A stretch of DNA of 64,000 bases from Streptomyces griseoruber (GCF_001514205.1 NZ_KQ948770.1:1-64000); one strand, 5' to 3'. Shown: positions 16,436-25,264, numbered from the stretch's first letter. Translations and numbers: made by a program. Notes: a model not told the origin generated them from the sequence alone.

Positions 16436-17860
16436 ATGTCCAGGGAGCAACGCGGGCCGAACGAAAAGCTCGGCGCCGTTCTCGCCCTCGCGGGAATCAG
16501 CAACGCAGGACTCGCGCGTCGCGTCAACGACCTTGGCGCTCAACGCGGGTTGACTCTTCGCTACGACAAGACGTCCGTGGCGCGCTGGGTGTCGAAGGGC
16601 ATGGTGCCGCAGGGCGCCGCGCCGCACCTCATCGCGGCCGCCATCGGGCAGAAGCTCGGCCGCCCGGTGCCGCTCCACGAGATCGGCCTGGCGGACGCGG
16701 ACCCCGCGCCCGAAGTGGGCCTCGCCTTCCCCAGGGACGTCGCCCAGGCCGTGCGCTCGGCGACGGAGCTCTACCGCCTCGACCTGGCCGGCCGCCGGGC
16801 CGGTTCGGGGGGCATCTGGCAGTCCCTGGCCGGATCATTCGCAGTAAGCGCATACGCAACGCCCGCGTCGCGCTGGCTGATAACCCCGGCCGACAGTTCG
16901 GTGGCGCGTGAGGCCCACTCCCTGGAGGGGACCGGCGCACCGCTCAAAGTCGGCCACAGCGATGTGCAGAAGCTGCGGGAGGCCGCCGAGGACGCCAGAC
17001 GGTGGGACTCCAAGTACGGGGGCGGGGACTGGCGTTCGTCGATGGTGCCCGAGTGCCTGCGGGTGGAGGCGGCACCGCTGCTGCTGGGCGCGTACTCCGA
17101 CGAGGTCGGGCGGGCCCTGTTCGGGGCGAGCGCCGAACTGACCCGGCTGGCGGGGTGGATGGCCTTCGACACCGGTCAGCAGGAGGCCGCTCAGCGGTAC
17201 TACATCCAGGCGCTGCGGCTCGCCCGCGCGGCGGCGGACGTACCGCTCGGGGGGTATGTGCTGGCGTCGATGTCGCTCCAGGCGACGTACCGGGGCTTCG
17301 GCGACGAGGGCGTCGACCTCGCGCAGGCCGCCCTGGAGCGCAACCGGGGGCTGGCGACCGCCCGCACGATGAGCTTCTTCCGGCTCGTCGAGGCACGCGC
17401 GCATGCCCGCGCGGGGGACGCGCAGGCCGCCGGGGCGGCCCTCAAGGCGGCGGAGAGCTGGCTGGAGCGGGCACGGGAAGGGGATCACGACCCTTCGTGG
17501 CTCGGGTTCTATTCATATGACCGGTTCGCCGCCGACGCGGCCGAGTGCTACCGGGATCTGAAGGCGCCACGGCAGGTGCGGCGCTTCACCGAGCAGGCTC
17601 TGTCGCAGCCGACGGAGGAGTTCGTGCGGTCGCACGGGCTCAGGCTGGTCGTGTCCGCGGTCGCCGAGCTGGAGTCGGGGAATCTCGACGCGGCGTGCGA
17701 GCAGGGGGTGCGGGCGGTGGAGGTGGCCGGGCGGATCTCCTCGGCCCGGACCACCGAGTACGTGAAGGATCTTCTGCATCGGCTGGAGCCCTACGGGGAC
17801 GAGCCACGGGTCGTGGAGCTGCGGGAGCGGGCTCGGCCGCTTTTGATGGCTCCGGCCTAA
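16436..17860 (+). CDS. Sporulation-associated regulator, Orf1590/NsdA-type (HTH plus TPR)
   Basis: A 474-residue protein. The N-terminus (~10-60: NEKLGAVLALAGISNAGLAR, then YDKTSVARWVSKG) is an HTH-like region shared with NsdA and S. griseus Orf1590. The rest is a series of helical TPR-like repeats (e.g. RYYIQALRLARAAADVPLGG, ALERNRGLATARTMSFFRLV). These proteins affect sporulation onset; in S. griseus, as I recall, orf1590 yields two products from nested starts, the shorter lacking the HTH. ATG 16436 has GAGGGGTGG upstream and is preferred; ATG 16397 is in frame. A long upstream region fits regulated expression. Confidence 0.8.
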   Translation: MSREQRGPNEKLGAVLALAGISNAGLARRVNDLGAQRGLTLRYDKTSVARWVSKGMVPQGAAPHLIAAAIGQKLGRPVPLHEIGLADADPAPEVGLAFPRDVAQAVRSATELYRLDLAGRRAGSGGIWQSLAGSFAVSAYATPASRWLITPADSSVAREAHSLEGTGAPLKVGHSDVQKLREAAEDARRWDSKYGGGDWRSSMVPECLRVEAAPLLLGAYSDEVGRALFGASAELTRLAGWMAFDTGQQEAAQRYYIQALRLARAAADVPLGGYVLASMSLQATYRGFGDEGVDLAQAALERNRGLATARTMSFFRLVEARAHARAGDAQAAGAALKAAESWLERAREGDHDPSWLGFYSYDRFAADAAECYRDLKAPRQVRRFTEQALSQPTEEFVRSHGLRLVVSAVAELESGNLDAACEQGVRAVEVAGRISSARTTEYVKDLLHRLEPYGDEPRVVELRERARPLLMAPA

Positions 17861-17951
17861 GGATCTTGTCGCGCGGTTTCCCGCTTCCCTGGCCGGTACT
17901 GCCGTCACCTCGGTTTGAAGGCTCTGTCAGTGGTGCAGTGCACTATCGAGG

Positions 17952-19169
17952 GTGGAGGTGGTGCAGGTGGTGGCGTACGACTGTGACGTGCTCGTCGTCG
18001 GCGGGGGCATCGTCGGGCTGTCCACGGCGTATGCGATCACGCGGAGTGCGCCGGGGACCCGGGTCACGGTGCTGGAGAAGGAGCCGGGGCCGGCCCGGCA
18101 TCAGACCGGGCGCAACAGCGGGGTGATCCACAGCGGGATCTACTACCGGCCCGGCTCGCTGAAGGCGCGGTACGCGGTGCGCGGTGCCGCGGAGATGACC
18201 AAGTTCTGCGCGGAGTACGGCATCGCGCACGCCGTCACCGGCAAGCTGATCGTCGCCACCGAGCGGGACGAGCTGCCCCGGCTGCACGGGCTCGTGCAGC
18301 GCGGCCGGGAGAACGGCATCCCGGTGCGGGAGCTGGGCACCGCGCAGATCGCGGAGTACGAGCCCGAGGTGCGGGGCCTCGCGGCGATCCATGTCGGGAC
18401 GACCGGGATCTGCGACTACACGGCCGTCGCCCACCGGCTCGGGGAGGCGTCCGGGGCGGAGATCCGGTACGGCGCCGAGGTGGTGCGGATCGACCGGCGG
18501 CCCGAGCGGGGGGTTGCCGTGCTCACCGCGCGCGGGGACGTCGTGCGGGGCCGCGCGCTGGTGAACTGCGCCGGGCTGTACTGCGACGAGATCGCGCGGA
18601 TGACCGGGGACGAGCCAGAGGTGCGGATCGTGCCGTTCCGGGGCGAGTACTACGAGCTGGCGCGGCCCGACCTGGTGCGGGGACTGGTGTATCCGGTGCC
18701 CGATCCGGCGTTCCCGTTCCTCGGGGTGCATCTGACCAGGGGCATCGACGGCGGGGTGCACGTGGGCCCCAATGCCGTGCCGGCGCTGGCCCGCGAGGGG
18801 TACGACTGGGGAGTCGTACGGCCCCGGGAGGCGCTGGCGACGGCGGCGTGGCCCGGGGTGTGGCGGATGGGACGCCGGCACTGGCGGTACGGGGCCGGGG
18901 AACTGCGGCGGTCGGTGTCCAAGGGGGCGTTCGTGCAGGCGGTGCGGCGGTTGTTGCCGGCGGTGCGCGAGGCGGACCTGGTGCGGGCGGAGGCGGGGGT
19001 GCGGGCGCAGGCCGTGCTGCGGGACGGCGGCCTCGTGGACGACTTCCTGATACGGGAGGGCGCCCGGGCGGTGCATGTGCTGAACGCGCCCTCACCGGCG
19101 GCGACGGCCTCGCTGCCGATCGGCCGGGAGGTGGCCCGCAGGGCCCTGGAGGTGCTGGGGACCCGGTGA
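17952..19169 (+). CDS. lhgO: FAD-dependent L-2-hydroxyglutarate oxidase (LhgO family)
   Basis: About 400 residues. The FAD-binding motif DVLVVGGGIVGLSTAYAI is at the N-terminus, followed by GPARHQTGRNSGVIHSGIYY, which is diagnostic of the LhgO/YgaF family, and VPFRGEYYELA and FPFLGVHLTRGIDGGVHVGP later. The family oxidises L-2-hydroxyglutarate to 2-oxoglutarate and feeds electrons to the membrane. The start is one of several in-frame GTG codons between 17952 and 17970. The C-terminus ends NAPSPAATASLPIGREVAR, as in homologues. It is followed at 42 bp by trmB. Confidence 0.87.
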   Translation: MEVVQVVAYDCDVLVVGGGIVGLSTAYAITRSAPGTRVTVLEKEPGPARHQTGRNSGVIHSGIYYRPGSLKARYAVRGAAEMTKFCAEYGIAHAVTGKLIVATERDELPRLHGLVQRGRENGIPVRELGTAQIAEYEPEVRGLAAIHVGTTGICDYTAVAHRLGEASGAEIRYGAEVVRIDRRPERGVAVLTARGDVVRGRALVNCAGLYCDEIARMTGDEPEVRIVPFRGEYYELARPDLVRGLVYPVPDPAFPFLGVHLTRGIDGGVHVGPNAVPALAREGYDWGVVRPREALATAAWPGVWRMGRRHWRYGAGELRRSVSKGAFVQAVRRLLPAVREADLVRAEAGVRAQAVLRDGGLVDDFLIREGARAVHVLNAPSPAATASLPIGREVARRALEVLGTR

Positions 19170-19210
19170 CCCTGGTGAGCCCGGCGCACGGCAGTAAAAT
19201 CGACCCCACT

Positions 19211-20041
19211 GTGTCTGATTCCGTGAACACCCCCGAAGTCCCCCGGCCCGCTCCCGGCGGCGAGCACCACCCGGGCGAGTCCGTCCGGCACACCCGGGCC
19301 AAGGGGGAGCCACGCTTCCCCGACGGCCCGAAGGCCGACCCCGCCGGGTCGCACTTCGAGCGGCGGATCAGGAGCTTCCAGCCCCGGCGCAGCCGGGTGA
19401 CGGCCGGACAGGCCGACGCCCTGCAACGGCTGTGGTCGCGGTGGGGCCTCGACATCGACGGGCATGCCGTCGACCTCGGCGAGCTGTTCGGGAACGACGG
19501 ACCCGTGGTGCTGGAGATCGGGTTCGGGATGGGTGAGGCCACCGCGCAGATGGCGGCCGCCGACCCGGACACCAACCTCCTCGCCGTGGATGTGCACACC
19601 CCCGGCCAGGGCAATCTGCTCAACCTCGCCGACCGGGCCGGAACGGACAACGTCCGGGTCGCCAACGGCGACGCGATCATCCTGCTGCGGGAGATGCTGA
19701 AGCCCGACTCGCTCGCCGGGCTGCGCGTCTTCTTCCCCGACCCCTGGCCGAAGAAGCGCCACCACAAGCGGCGCCTCATCCAGCCGGAGTTCCTCAGCCT
19801 GGCCGCGACGCGGCTGCGGCCGGGGGCGACCGTGCACTGCGCCACCGACTGGGAGCCGTACGCGGAACAGATGCTGGACGTCCTCACCGCACACCCCGAC
19901 TTCGAGAACACGCAGGCCGACGGCGGTTTCGCGCCACGGCCCGCGTTCCGGCCGCTGACCCGTTTCGAGGGCCAGGGGCTGGACAAGGGTCATGTGGTGA
20001 ACGACCTGCTCTTCCGTCGCGTACAGCACGGCGATCGCTGA
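19211..20041 (+). CDS. trmB: tRNA (guanine-N7-)-methyltransferase
   Basis: A 276-residue protein starting at GTG 19211 (SDSVNTPEV). It methylates G46 in the variable loop of tRNAs using SAM. Motif I is VVLEIGFGMGEATAQMA; the family signature RVFFPDPWPKKRHHKRRLIQ contains the catalytic Asp region; the ending GHVVNDLLFRR is also typical. The ~65-residue N-terminus is polar and disordered, an actinobacterial extension. It is probably co-transcribed with the PrsW-like gene 47 bp downstream. Confidence 0.93.
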   Translation: MSDSVNTPEVPRPAPGGEHHPGESVRHTRAKGEPRFPDGPKADPAGSHFERRIRSFQPRRSRVTAGQADALQRLWSRWGLDIDGHAVDLGELFGNDGPVVLEIGFGMGEATAQMAAADPDTNLLAVDVHTPGQGNLLNLADRAGTDNVRVANGDAIILLREMLKPDSLAGLRVFFPDPWPKKRHHKRRLIQPEFLSLAATRLRPGATVHCATDWEPYAEQMLDVLTAHPDFENTQADGGFAPRPAFRPLTRFEGQGLDKGHVVNDLLFRRVQHGDR

Positions 20042-20088
20042 CCGACAGACCGTCCACCACAGTCCCCTCCCTCGTTAGGGTCGATGCC

Positions 20089-21459
20089 GTGGCCATCAGT
20101 CACCCGTTTCCGCCGTACCCACCGCATCCGGGCGCCCCGGCCGAGGACGCCGGGAAACGGCGAGTGCACTGGTGGCGCAGGAGAGGGGTTCGGTACGGCG
20201 CGCTCATCACCCTGCTCGCCCTGTCCGGGCTGGTGATCCTGGCGCTGGTGCGGGAGCAGACCGGCACCGAGGGGTTCCTGGTCGGGCTGGGGCTCGCGGT
20301 ACTGCCGGTGCCGCTGCTGATAGCCGCCTTCCGCTGGCTGGACCGGGTGGAGCCCGGCCCCTGGCGGAATCTGGTGTTCGCCTTCGCCTGGGGAGCCTGC
20401 GCGGCCGCGCTGATCGCGATCGTCGCCAACAGTTTCGCCACCCGCTGGATAGCCACCGCCACCGCGGATCCGTCCGGCGCGGACACCCTGGGGGCGACGG
20501 TCATAGCGCCCGTCGTCGAGGAGTCCGCCAAGGCCGCCGCGATCCTCCTCGTGTTCCTCTTCCGCAGACGGGACTTCACCGGGCTGGTGGACGGGGTGGT
20601 CGTCGCCGGGATCACCGCCACCGGCTTCGCGTTCACCGAGAACATCCTCTACCTGGGGACCGCGTTCGGCACCGACCAGCTCAGCGGGGACAGCGGCATC
20701 GCCTCCGTGACGGCCGCGACCTTCTTCGTGCGGATCGTCATGTCGCCGTTCGCGCACCCCCTGTTCACCGTGCTCACCGGCCTCGGCTTCGGGCTCGCGG
20801 CGCGCTCCGGGGACCGCCGGCATCTGCGCCGCGTCCTGTTCCCGCTGGGCGGGCTGCTCCTCGCGATGGGTATGCACGCCCTGTGGAACGGCTCCTCGAC
20901 CTTCGGCGAGTTCGGGTTCTTCGCGGTGTACGCGTCGTTCATGGTGCCCGCGTTCGGGCTGCTCACCTGGCTGGTGGTGTGGACCCGGCAGCGGGAGCTG
21001 CGCACGGTCCGCGAGGAGCTGCCGGCGTACACGGCGGCCGGCTGGCTCACCCCGGCCGAGCCGTACGCGCTCGGCTCGATGCGGGCGCGGCGGCTGGCCC
21101 GCGAGTACGCCAAGCGGCATCTGGGGCGGCCGGCCGCGCGGGCGGTCGCCGAGTACGAGGCGTACGCGACCTCGCTGGCGTTCCTGCGGCACCGGGGGCG
21201 GGGCGGGCGGGCGGGCGACGACTTCGTCGTACGGGAGCGGGAGCTGCTGAACGAGCTGTGGCGGCGCCGGGAGGTCGCCCGGCCGGCGCTGGACCATGCG
21301 GCGCTCATGACGGTGCCTGTGGCACCCAGGCCGGTGTACGGGTACGGCTACGGGTACGGGTACCCGCACGGGTACGGCAACCCGCACGGGTACCCCGGGT
21401 ACTCCGGGTACGGGTATCCGGCGGGCCCGTATCCCGCCCAGAACCCCTATCGGTCGTAG
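20089..21459 (+). CDS. PrsW-type intramembrane metalloprotease
   Basis: A 456-residue membrane protein, GTG start. It carries the PrsW/CPBP motifs: PVVEESAKAAAIL (EExxK), FAFTENILYLG, PFAHPLFTVLTG and GMHALWNGSS, which supply the metal ligands inside the membrane. About eight helices span residues 35-310. In Bacillus, PrsW performs site-1 cleavage of an anti-sigma factor. The cytoplasmic C-terminus (~420-450) is a GYGYGYGYPHGYG-type repeat coded by degenerate GGGTAC repeats. The gene is convergent with the aldo/keto reductase gene, 13 bp apart. Confidence 0.88.
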   Translation: MAISHPFPPYPPHPGAPAEDAGKRRVHWWRRRGVRYGALITLLALSGLVILALVREQTGTEGFLVGLGLAVLPVPLLIAAFRWLDRVEPGPWRNLVFAFAWGACAAALIAIVANSFATRWIATATADPSGADTLGATVIAPVVEESAKAAAILLVFLFRRRDFTGLVDGVVVAGITATGFAFTENILYLGTAFGTDQLSGDSGIASVTAATFFVRIVMSPFAHPLFTVLTGLGFGLAARSGDRRHLRRVLFPLGGLLLAMGMHALWNGSSTFGEFGFFAVYASFMVPAFGLLTWLVVWTRQRELRTVREELPAYTAAGWLTPAEPYALGSMRARRLAREYAKRHLGRPAARAVAEYEAYATSLAFLRHRGRGGRAGDDFVVRERELLNELWRRREVARPALDHAALMTVPVAPRPVYGYGYGYGYPHGYGNPHGYPGYSGYGYPAGPYPAQNPYRS

Positions 21460-21472
21460 GGGTGAGGGACGC

Positions 21473-22420
21473 CTAGGCCGAGGCCGCCGTCAGCCTCGTG
21501 ATCTCCTCCTCCGTCAGCTCCAGGTCCGCCACCGCCAGCAGGGGCGGCAGCTGGTCCGGGGTGCGGGCGGAGGCGATGGGGGCGACGACCGTCGGCTGGG
21601 CGGCGAGCCAGGCCAGGGCGACCGTGGCGACCTCGGTGTCATGGGCCTGGGCGATCTCGTCGAGGGCGGCGAGGACGCGGACGCCCCGCTCGGTGTCGAG
21701 GTGCTTGCCGGCGCCCGCGGCGGCTCGCGGTCCCTCCACCGTCGTACCGGGCCGGTACTTGCCGGTGAGGAAGCCGGAGGCCAGGGCGAAGTAGGGGACG
21801 GCGGCGAGGCCGGAGCGGGCCGCGAGGTCCTGGAGGCCGCCCTCGTAGGTGTCGCGGGAGACCAGGTTGTAGTGCGGCTGGAGGGCCACGTACCGGGCGA
21901 GGCCCTCGCGGTCGGAGAACTCCAGGGACTCCCGGAGGCGTTCGGGCGAGATGTTGGAGGCGGCGATGTGCCGCACCTTGCCCGCCTTCACCAGCTCGTC
22001 CAGCGCGCCGATGATCTCCTCGACCGGCACCTCGGGCTTGTCGAAATGGGTGTAGTAGAGGTCGATGTGGTCGGTGCCGAGGCGGGTGAGGGACGCGTCG
22101 GCCGCGGCCTTGATGTTGGCGGCGGTCAGGCCCGGGAAGTCGGGGTGCTGGCTGACCTTGGTGGCGATGACGACGTCGTCGCGGTTGCCGCGCTTGTTCA
22201 CCCACCTGCCGAGGATGGTCTCCGACTCGCCGCCGCTGTTGCCGTCGACCCAGGCCGAGTAGGAGTCGGCGGTGTCGACGAAGTTGCCGCCGGCGGCGGT
22301 GTAGGCGTCCAGGACGGCGAAGGAGGTCGCCTCGTCGGCGGTCCAGCCGAAGACGTTGCCGCCGAGGGAGAGGGGGAAGACCTCGAGGTCCGAGGAGCCG
22401 AGCTTGCGCAGAGAAGTCAT
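21473..22420 (-). CDS. Aldo/keto reductase
   Basis: A 315-residue protein with the AKR TIM-barrel pattern: GGNVFGWTADEATSF, DTADSYSAW (catalytic Asp and Tyr), VVIATKVSQH (Lys), DLYYTHFDKPEVP (His region) and the C-terminal NADPH-binding section VAPIASARTPDQLPPLLAV. It resembles the YghZ/Tas-like subgroup of general aldehyde and ketone reductases. The natural substrate is unknown. Confidence 0.9.
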   Translation of the reverse strand: MTSLRKLGSSDLEVFPLSLGGNVFGWTADEATSFAVLDAYTAAGGNFVDTADSYSAWVDGNSGGESETILGRWVNKRGNRDDVVIATKVSQHPDFPGLTAANIKAAADASLTRLGTDHIDLYYTHFDKPEVPVEEIIGALDELVKAGKVRHIAASNISPERLRESLEFSDREGLARYVALQPHYNLVSRDTYEGGLQDLAARSGLAAVPYFALASGFLTGKYRPGTTVEGPRAAAGAGKHLDTERGVRVLAALDEIAQAHDTEVATVALAWLAAQPTVVAPIASARTPDQLPPLLAVADLELTEEEITRLTAASA

Positions 22421-22532
22421 GTCCTACGTCAACAACGGCTTCGGAGCGGCCCATTCCGTCCGCCGTCCCGAAGAAGACGAAGAACGTGTGAACAGGACCG
22501 CTCCGAGGAGGACGGCACAGGAGGACGCACCC

Positions 22533-23570
22533 TTACGGGTTGAGCCCCTTGCTGTGCAGCCAGGCCATCGGGTCGATGCCGTTGGCGGCGCCGTCCGGGT
22601 GGACCTCCAGGTGGAGGTGGGCGCCGGTCACGTTGCCGGTGGCGCCCACGCGGCCGATCACGTCACCGGTGGAGACCTTCTGGCCGGCGCTGACGTTGAT
22701 CGAGGACTGGTGGCAGAACCACAGCTCGGTGCCGTCGTCCAGGGTGAGGATGGTGCGGTAGCCGTAGGAGCCCGCCCAGCCCGCCTCGGTGATGGTGCCG
22801 CTGTGGACGGCCTTGATGAGGGTGCCGGTGGGAGCGGCGAAGTCGAGGCCGGTGTGGTAGCCGGAGGACCAGTAGGCGCCGGCCTGGCCGAAGGTCGCGG
22901 TGAGCGTGTACGAGGAGGTCGGCAGCGTGTACTGCTTGGCCAGCTCGGCCAGGCGCGCGGCCTCGGCCTTCTCCTTGGCGGCCTGCTCGGCCTTCTCCTT
23001 CGCGGCGGCGGCCGCGGCCTTGGCGTCCTTCTCGGCCTTGGCGACGGCGGCCGCCTCCGCCTTGGCCGCGGCGGCCTGGGCGCGGTCGGCGACCTGGGTC
23101 TGCTGCGACTCGGCCTGCGCCATGATCCGCTCGCGCAGCGCCTCGCCGGCGTCCGCGGCGGCGGCGCCGCTCCCGTCGGCGGTGTCGGAGGCCTCGGCGC
23201 CGAAGCCGGCGAGCGCGGGTGCGGCGTCCTGGCCGGAGTCGTCCTCGGAGATCAGGGAGCCCACGGAGGGCAGGTCCGGCATGGAGATGGAGACCGGGGG
23301 CTTGCCGGTGTTGGCGCTGGCCATGCCGCCGGCGCTGAAGGCGGCTATGACGCCGACGCCGAGGACGGTGGAGCTGCGGGCGAATCCGCCGCCGCCGCGC
23401 TGCTTGGCGACCCGGTGCTTGCCCCGGACCGGGGCGAGGGACTCCTCGGTGGGATTCCACTCCTCCCAGGGGCCCTCTTCGCTGCGGTAGCTGCCGTAGC
23501 CGAAGGTGTCGGAAGAGGAACGCTGGCTCGGCACGAAGGGGGCTTCGGGAGCAGGCCGGTTGGACGCCAC
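22533..23570 (-). CDS. M23 (LytM-type) cell-wall endopeptidase
   Basis: A 345-residue protein, GTG start, with AAGGAG nine bases upstream. A disordered N-terminus is followed by one hydrophobic segment (~70-90: STVLGVGVIAAFSAGGMASA), a Lys/Ala/Glu-rich coiled coil (~155-205), and an M23 peptidase domain (~215-340) with zinc ligands in GYHTGLDFAAPTGT and HLHLEVH. The family cuts peptidoglycan cross-bridges. The c-di-AMP riboswitch in its leader ties expression to wall turnover and germination, as for other Streptomyces muralytic enzymes. Confidence 0.92.
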   Translation of the reverse strand: MASNRPAPEAPFVPSQRSSSDTFGYGSYRSEEGPWEEWNPTEESLAPVRGKHRVAKQRGGGGFARSSTVLGVGVIAAFSAGGMASANTGKPPVSISMPDLPSVGSLISEDDSGQDAAPALAGFGAEASDTADGSGAAAADAGEALRERIMAQAESQQTQVADRAQAAAAKAEAAAVAKAEKDAKAAAAAAKEKAEQAAKEKAEAARLAELAKQYTLPTSSYTLTATFGQAGAYWSSGYHTGLDFAAPTGTLIKAVHSGTITEAGWAGSYGYRTILTLDDGTELWFCHQSSINVSAGQKVSTGDVIGRVGATGNVTGAHLHLEVHPDGAANGIDPMAWLHSKGLNP

Positions 23571-23589
23571 GCGGGCGCACTCCTTTCCT

Positions 23590-23765
23590 TCCGACGCCTA
23601 CCGGGTTAGCTGACGGGTTCGGAGCGGGAAGGTCTCCTACGCGCGTAAACCGTTCGTGACTCTGCGAGTTCACGGCGGCTTCCGTGCGATTCACCCCAAG
23701 GTGGTGGTTCCCCGGTTCCCTTACGGGATTCGACGCGTGCGCACGGAGCCGACTCTTGTGACGGC
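23590..23765 (-). promoter_or_regulatory. ydaO/yuaA-type c-di-AMP riboswitch
   Basis: Read on the minus strand the leader contains, in order, the conserved ydaO blocks GGGAACCGGGGAACC, TTGGGGTGAATC, CGTAGGAGACCTTCC and CGAACCCGTCAGCTAACCCG, ending GGTAGGCGTC. These match the aptamer known upstream of Streptomyces rpfA and related cell-wall hydrolase genes, where high c-di-AMP lowers expression. The ribosome-binding site of the M23 gene begins only a few bases after the aptamer. End positions are approximate. Confidence 0.9.
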
Positions 23766-23945
23766 TGGGACGACCGCGCTGCGTTATCGAACGTTAATAG
23801 ACCCGGGCGTAGCTTTCCAAGCTCTCCAGCTTGATCAACAACCTTTTTTGGCCTGGACTTTCGGGCCATGACCGGTGAAAAACGGGCGAGTTGCCGGAAT
23901 TCACAGGACACGCACACCATGCGCGCGTGTTGTCCGGACAACACA

Positions 23946-23981
23946 CCGAGGGCCGGAACCCTTTCGGATTCCGGCCCTCGG
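23946..23981. terminator. Terminator after the initiator tRNA gene
   Basis: A perfect 13-bp stem (CCGAGGGCCGGAA with TTCCGGCCCTCGG) and a 10-base loop, 8 bp beyond the 3' end of the minus-strand tRNA. It also insulates the tRNA from the riboswitch-controlled transcript. Confidence 0.75.
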
Positions 23982-23988
23982 CCTTCAG

Positions 23989-24062
23989 TAGCGGGGACAG
24001 GATTTGAACCTGCGACCTCTGGGTTATGAGCCCAGCGAGCTACCGAGCTGCTCCACCCCGCG
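23989..24062 (-). tRNA. Initiator tRNA-fMet (CAT)
   Basis: A 74-nt cloverleaf with anticodon CAT. It shows initiator hallmarks: acceptor CGCGGGG with an unpaired 1:72 position, and three G:C pairs (GGG/CCC) in the anticodon stem. CCA is not encoded. Confidence 0.95.
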
Positions 24063-24079
24063 TCGGTGACACCACTGTA

Positions 24080-25210
24080 TCACCCGGTCAGGTGCAGGTT
24101 CGGCACCCTCGCCCGCTCGGCGTACTCCGGGAGTACGACGACGTCCACGCCCTCGGCCGTCAGCAGCCCGTTTCCGTCGGCGGCCGTCACGAAGGTGTCC
24201 GGCTCCTGCCAGGCGGTGACCACCCGGCGCACCCCCGCGTCGAGGATGAGCCGGGCGCAGGGCTTCGGGCGGGAGGCGCGGCGGGCGCAGGGTTCGAGGC
24301 TGCTGTAGACGGTGGCCGTGGCCAGCCGGGGGTCGGCCGGGTCGAGTTTCGCGAGGGCGGCCTCCTCGGCGTGGACGACGGGGTCGCCGGCCTCGCGGGA
24401 GTGGCCGCGCGCCAGTTCCGTGCCGTCGGCGGCGACGATCACCGCGCCGACACTGAAGGCGGTCGCGGAGGGCGGGCACGCGGCGGCGAGCTCGCAGGCG
24501 AGGGCCAGCCAGTGGCGGTCGGCGGCGGAGGGGAGCGGGCCGGTGCCGGGGGCGGTGGGCTCGTAGCGCATGAGGACGACGTCCTCGATCCGGCGGGTCT
24601 CGGTCAGCCGGAGCCGTCCGCCCTGATAGGCGCCGGGGCCGAAGAGGCGGGGCGCGTCGGGGTCGCCCACGAGGAGGGGGGCGAGGACGAGCTGGACCTC
24701 GTCGGCGAGGCCCTGCTGGAGCAGCTGGGTGTGGATCGTGCCGCCGCCCTCGACCATGAGCCGGCGTACGCCGCGCTCGTCGTGCAGGTGCTCCAGGAGG
24801 CGGCGCCAGTTCAGGTCGGGGCCGAGCGGGACGACCTCGGCGGCGATGCCGAGCGCGTCGGCGCGCCGGGCGCCCTTGTCCGTCGTGTAGACGACCTTGT
24901 CGCCGCCGGTGTGCCAGAAGTTCGCGGCCGGGTCGAGGTCGCCGGAGCCGCTGACGGTGACCTTGAGGGGGTACTCCGCCTTTCCGGCCGCCACGCGCGC
25001 GTGCCTGCGGTCGGCGGAGTTCACCAGCAGCCGGGGGTTGTCGGCGCGGATGGTGCCGGCGCCGATCAGGATCGCGTCGACCGAGGCCCGTACCTCGTCG
25101 ACGCGGTCGAAGTCGGCGGGGCTGGACAGCAGCAGGCGCTCGGAGGTGGTGTCGTCCAGGTAGCCGTCGAGGGAGACGGCGGCGGACAGCAGGACGTACG
25201 GGTACGGCAT
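24080..25210 (-). CDS. RibD-like protein with swapped domain order (reductase then deaminase)
   Basis: A 376-residue protein. Residues ~1-225 form a RibD C-terminal-type reductase (VSLDGYLDD, IGAGTIRADNPRLL, LMVEGGGTIHTQLL, DEVQLVLAPLLVGD). Residues ~230-370 are a CMP/dCMP deaminase domain with zinc ligands VVHAEEAAL and SLEPCARRASRPKPCARLIL. Bacterial RibD normally has the deaminase first. Both riboflavin steps (deamination and reduction of the pyrimidine) could still be made. The gene is divergent from the MarR gene across a palindrome, and a stand-alone GTP cyclohydrolase II follows, so a dedicated flavin-type or pyrimidine-derived pathway is likely. Confidence 0.85.
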   Translation of the reverse strand: MPYPYVLLSAAVSLDGYLDDTTSERLLLSSPADFDRVDEVRASVDAILIGAGTIRADNPRLLVNSADRRHARVAAGKAEYPLKVTVSGSGDLDPAANFWHTGGDKVVYTTDKGARRADALGIAAEVVPLGPDLNWRRLLEHLHDERGVRRLMVEGGGTIHTQLLQQGLADEVQLVLAPLLVGDPDAPRLFGPGAYQGGRLRLTETRRIEDVVLMRYEPTAPGTGPLPSAADRHWLALACELAAACPPSATAFSVGAVIVAADGTELARGHSREAGDPVVHAEEAALAKLDPADPRLATATVYSSLEPCARRASRPKPCARLILDAGVRRVVTAWQEPDTFVTAADGNGLLTAEGVDVVVLPEYAERARVPNLHLTG

Positions 25211-25231
25211 CGGCGCGGCTCCCCGGGTCTT

Positions 25232-25252
25232 GGTTCAAGTTTGAAACAAACC
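25232..25252. promoter_or_regulatory. Probable operator of the flavin-module MarR regulator
   Basis: GGTTCAAGTTTGAAACAAACC, with the inverted core TTCAAGTTTGAA, lies between the divergent RibD-like and MarR genes. The same TTCAAA/TTTGAA element recurs upstream of the cyclohydrolase. Confidence 0.65.
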
Positions 25253-25264
25253 TACACTGGAGGC

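Noticed and set aside
15747..16553. 268-codon plus-strand open frame upstream of the orf1590-type gene
   Set aside because: Compositionally unlike a Streptomyces protein, no motif, overlaps the orf1590-type start in another frame.
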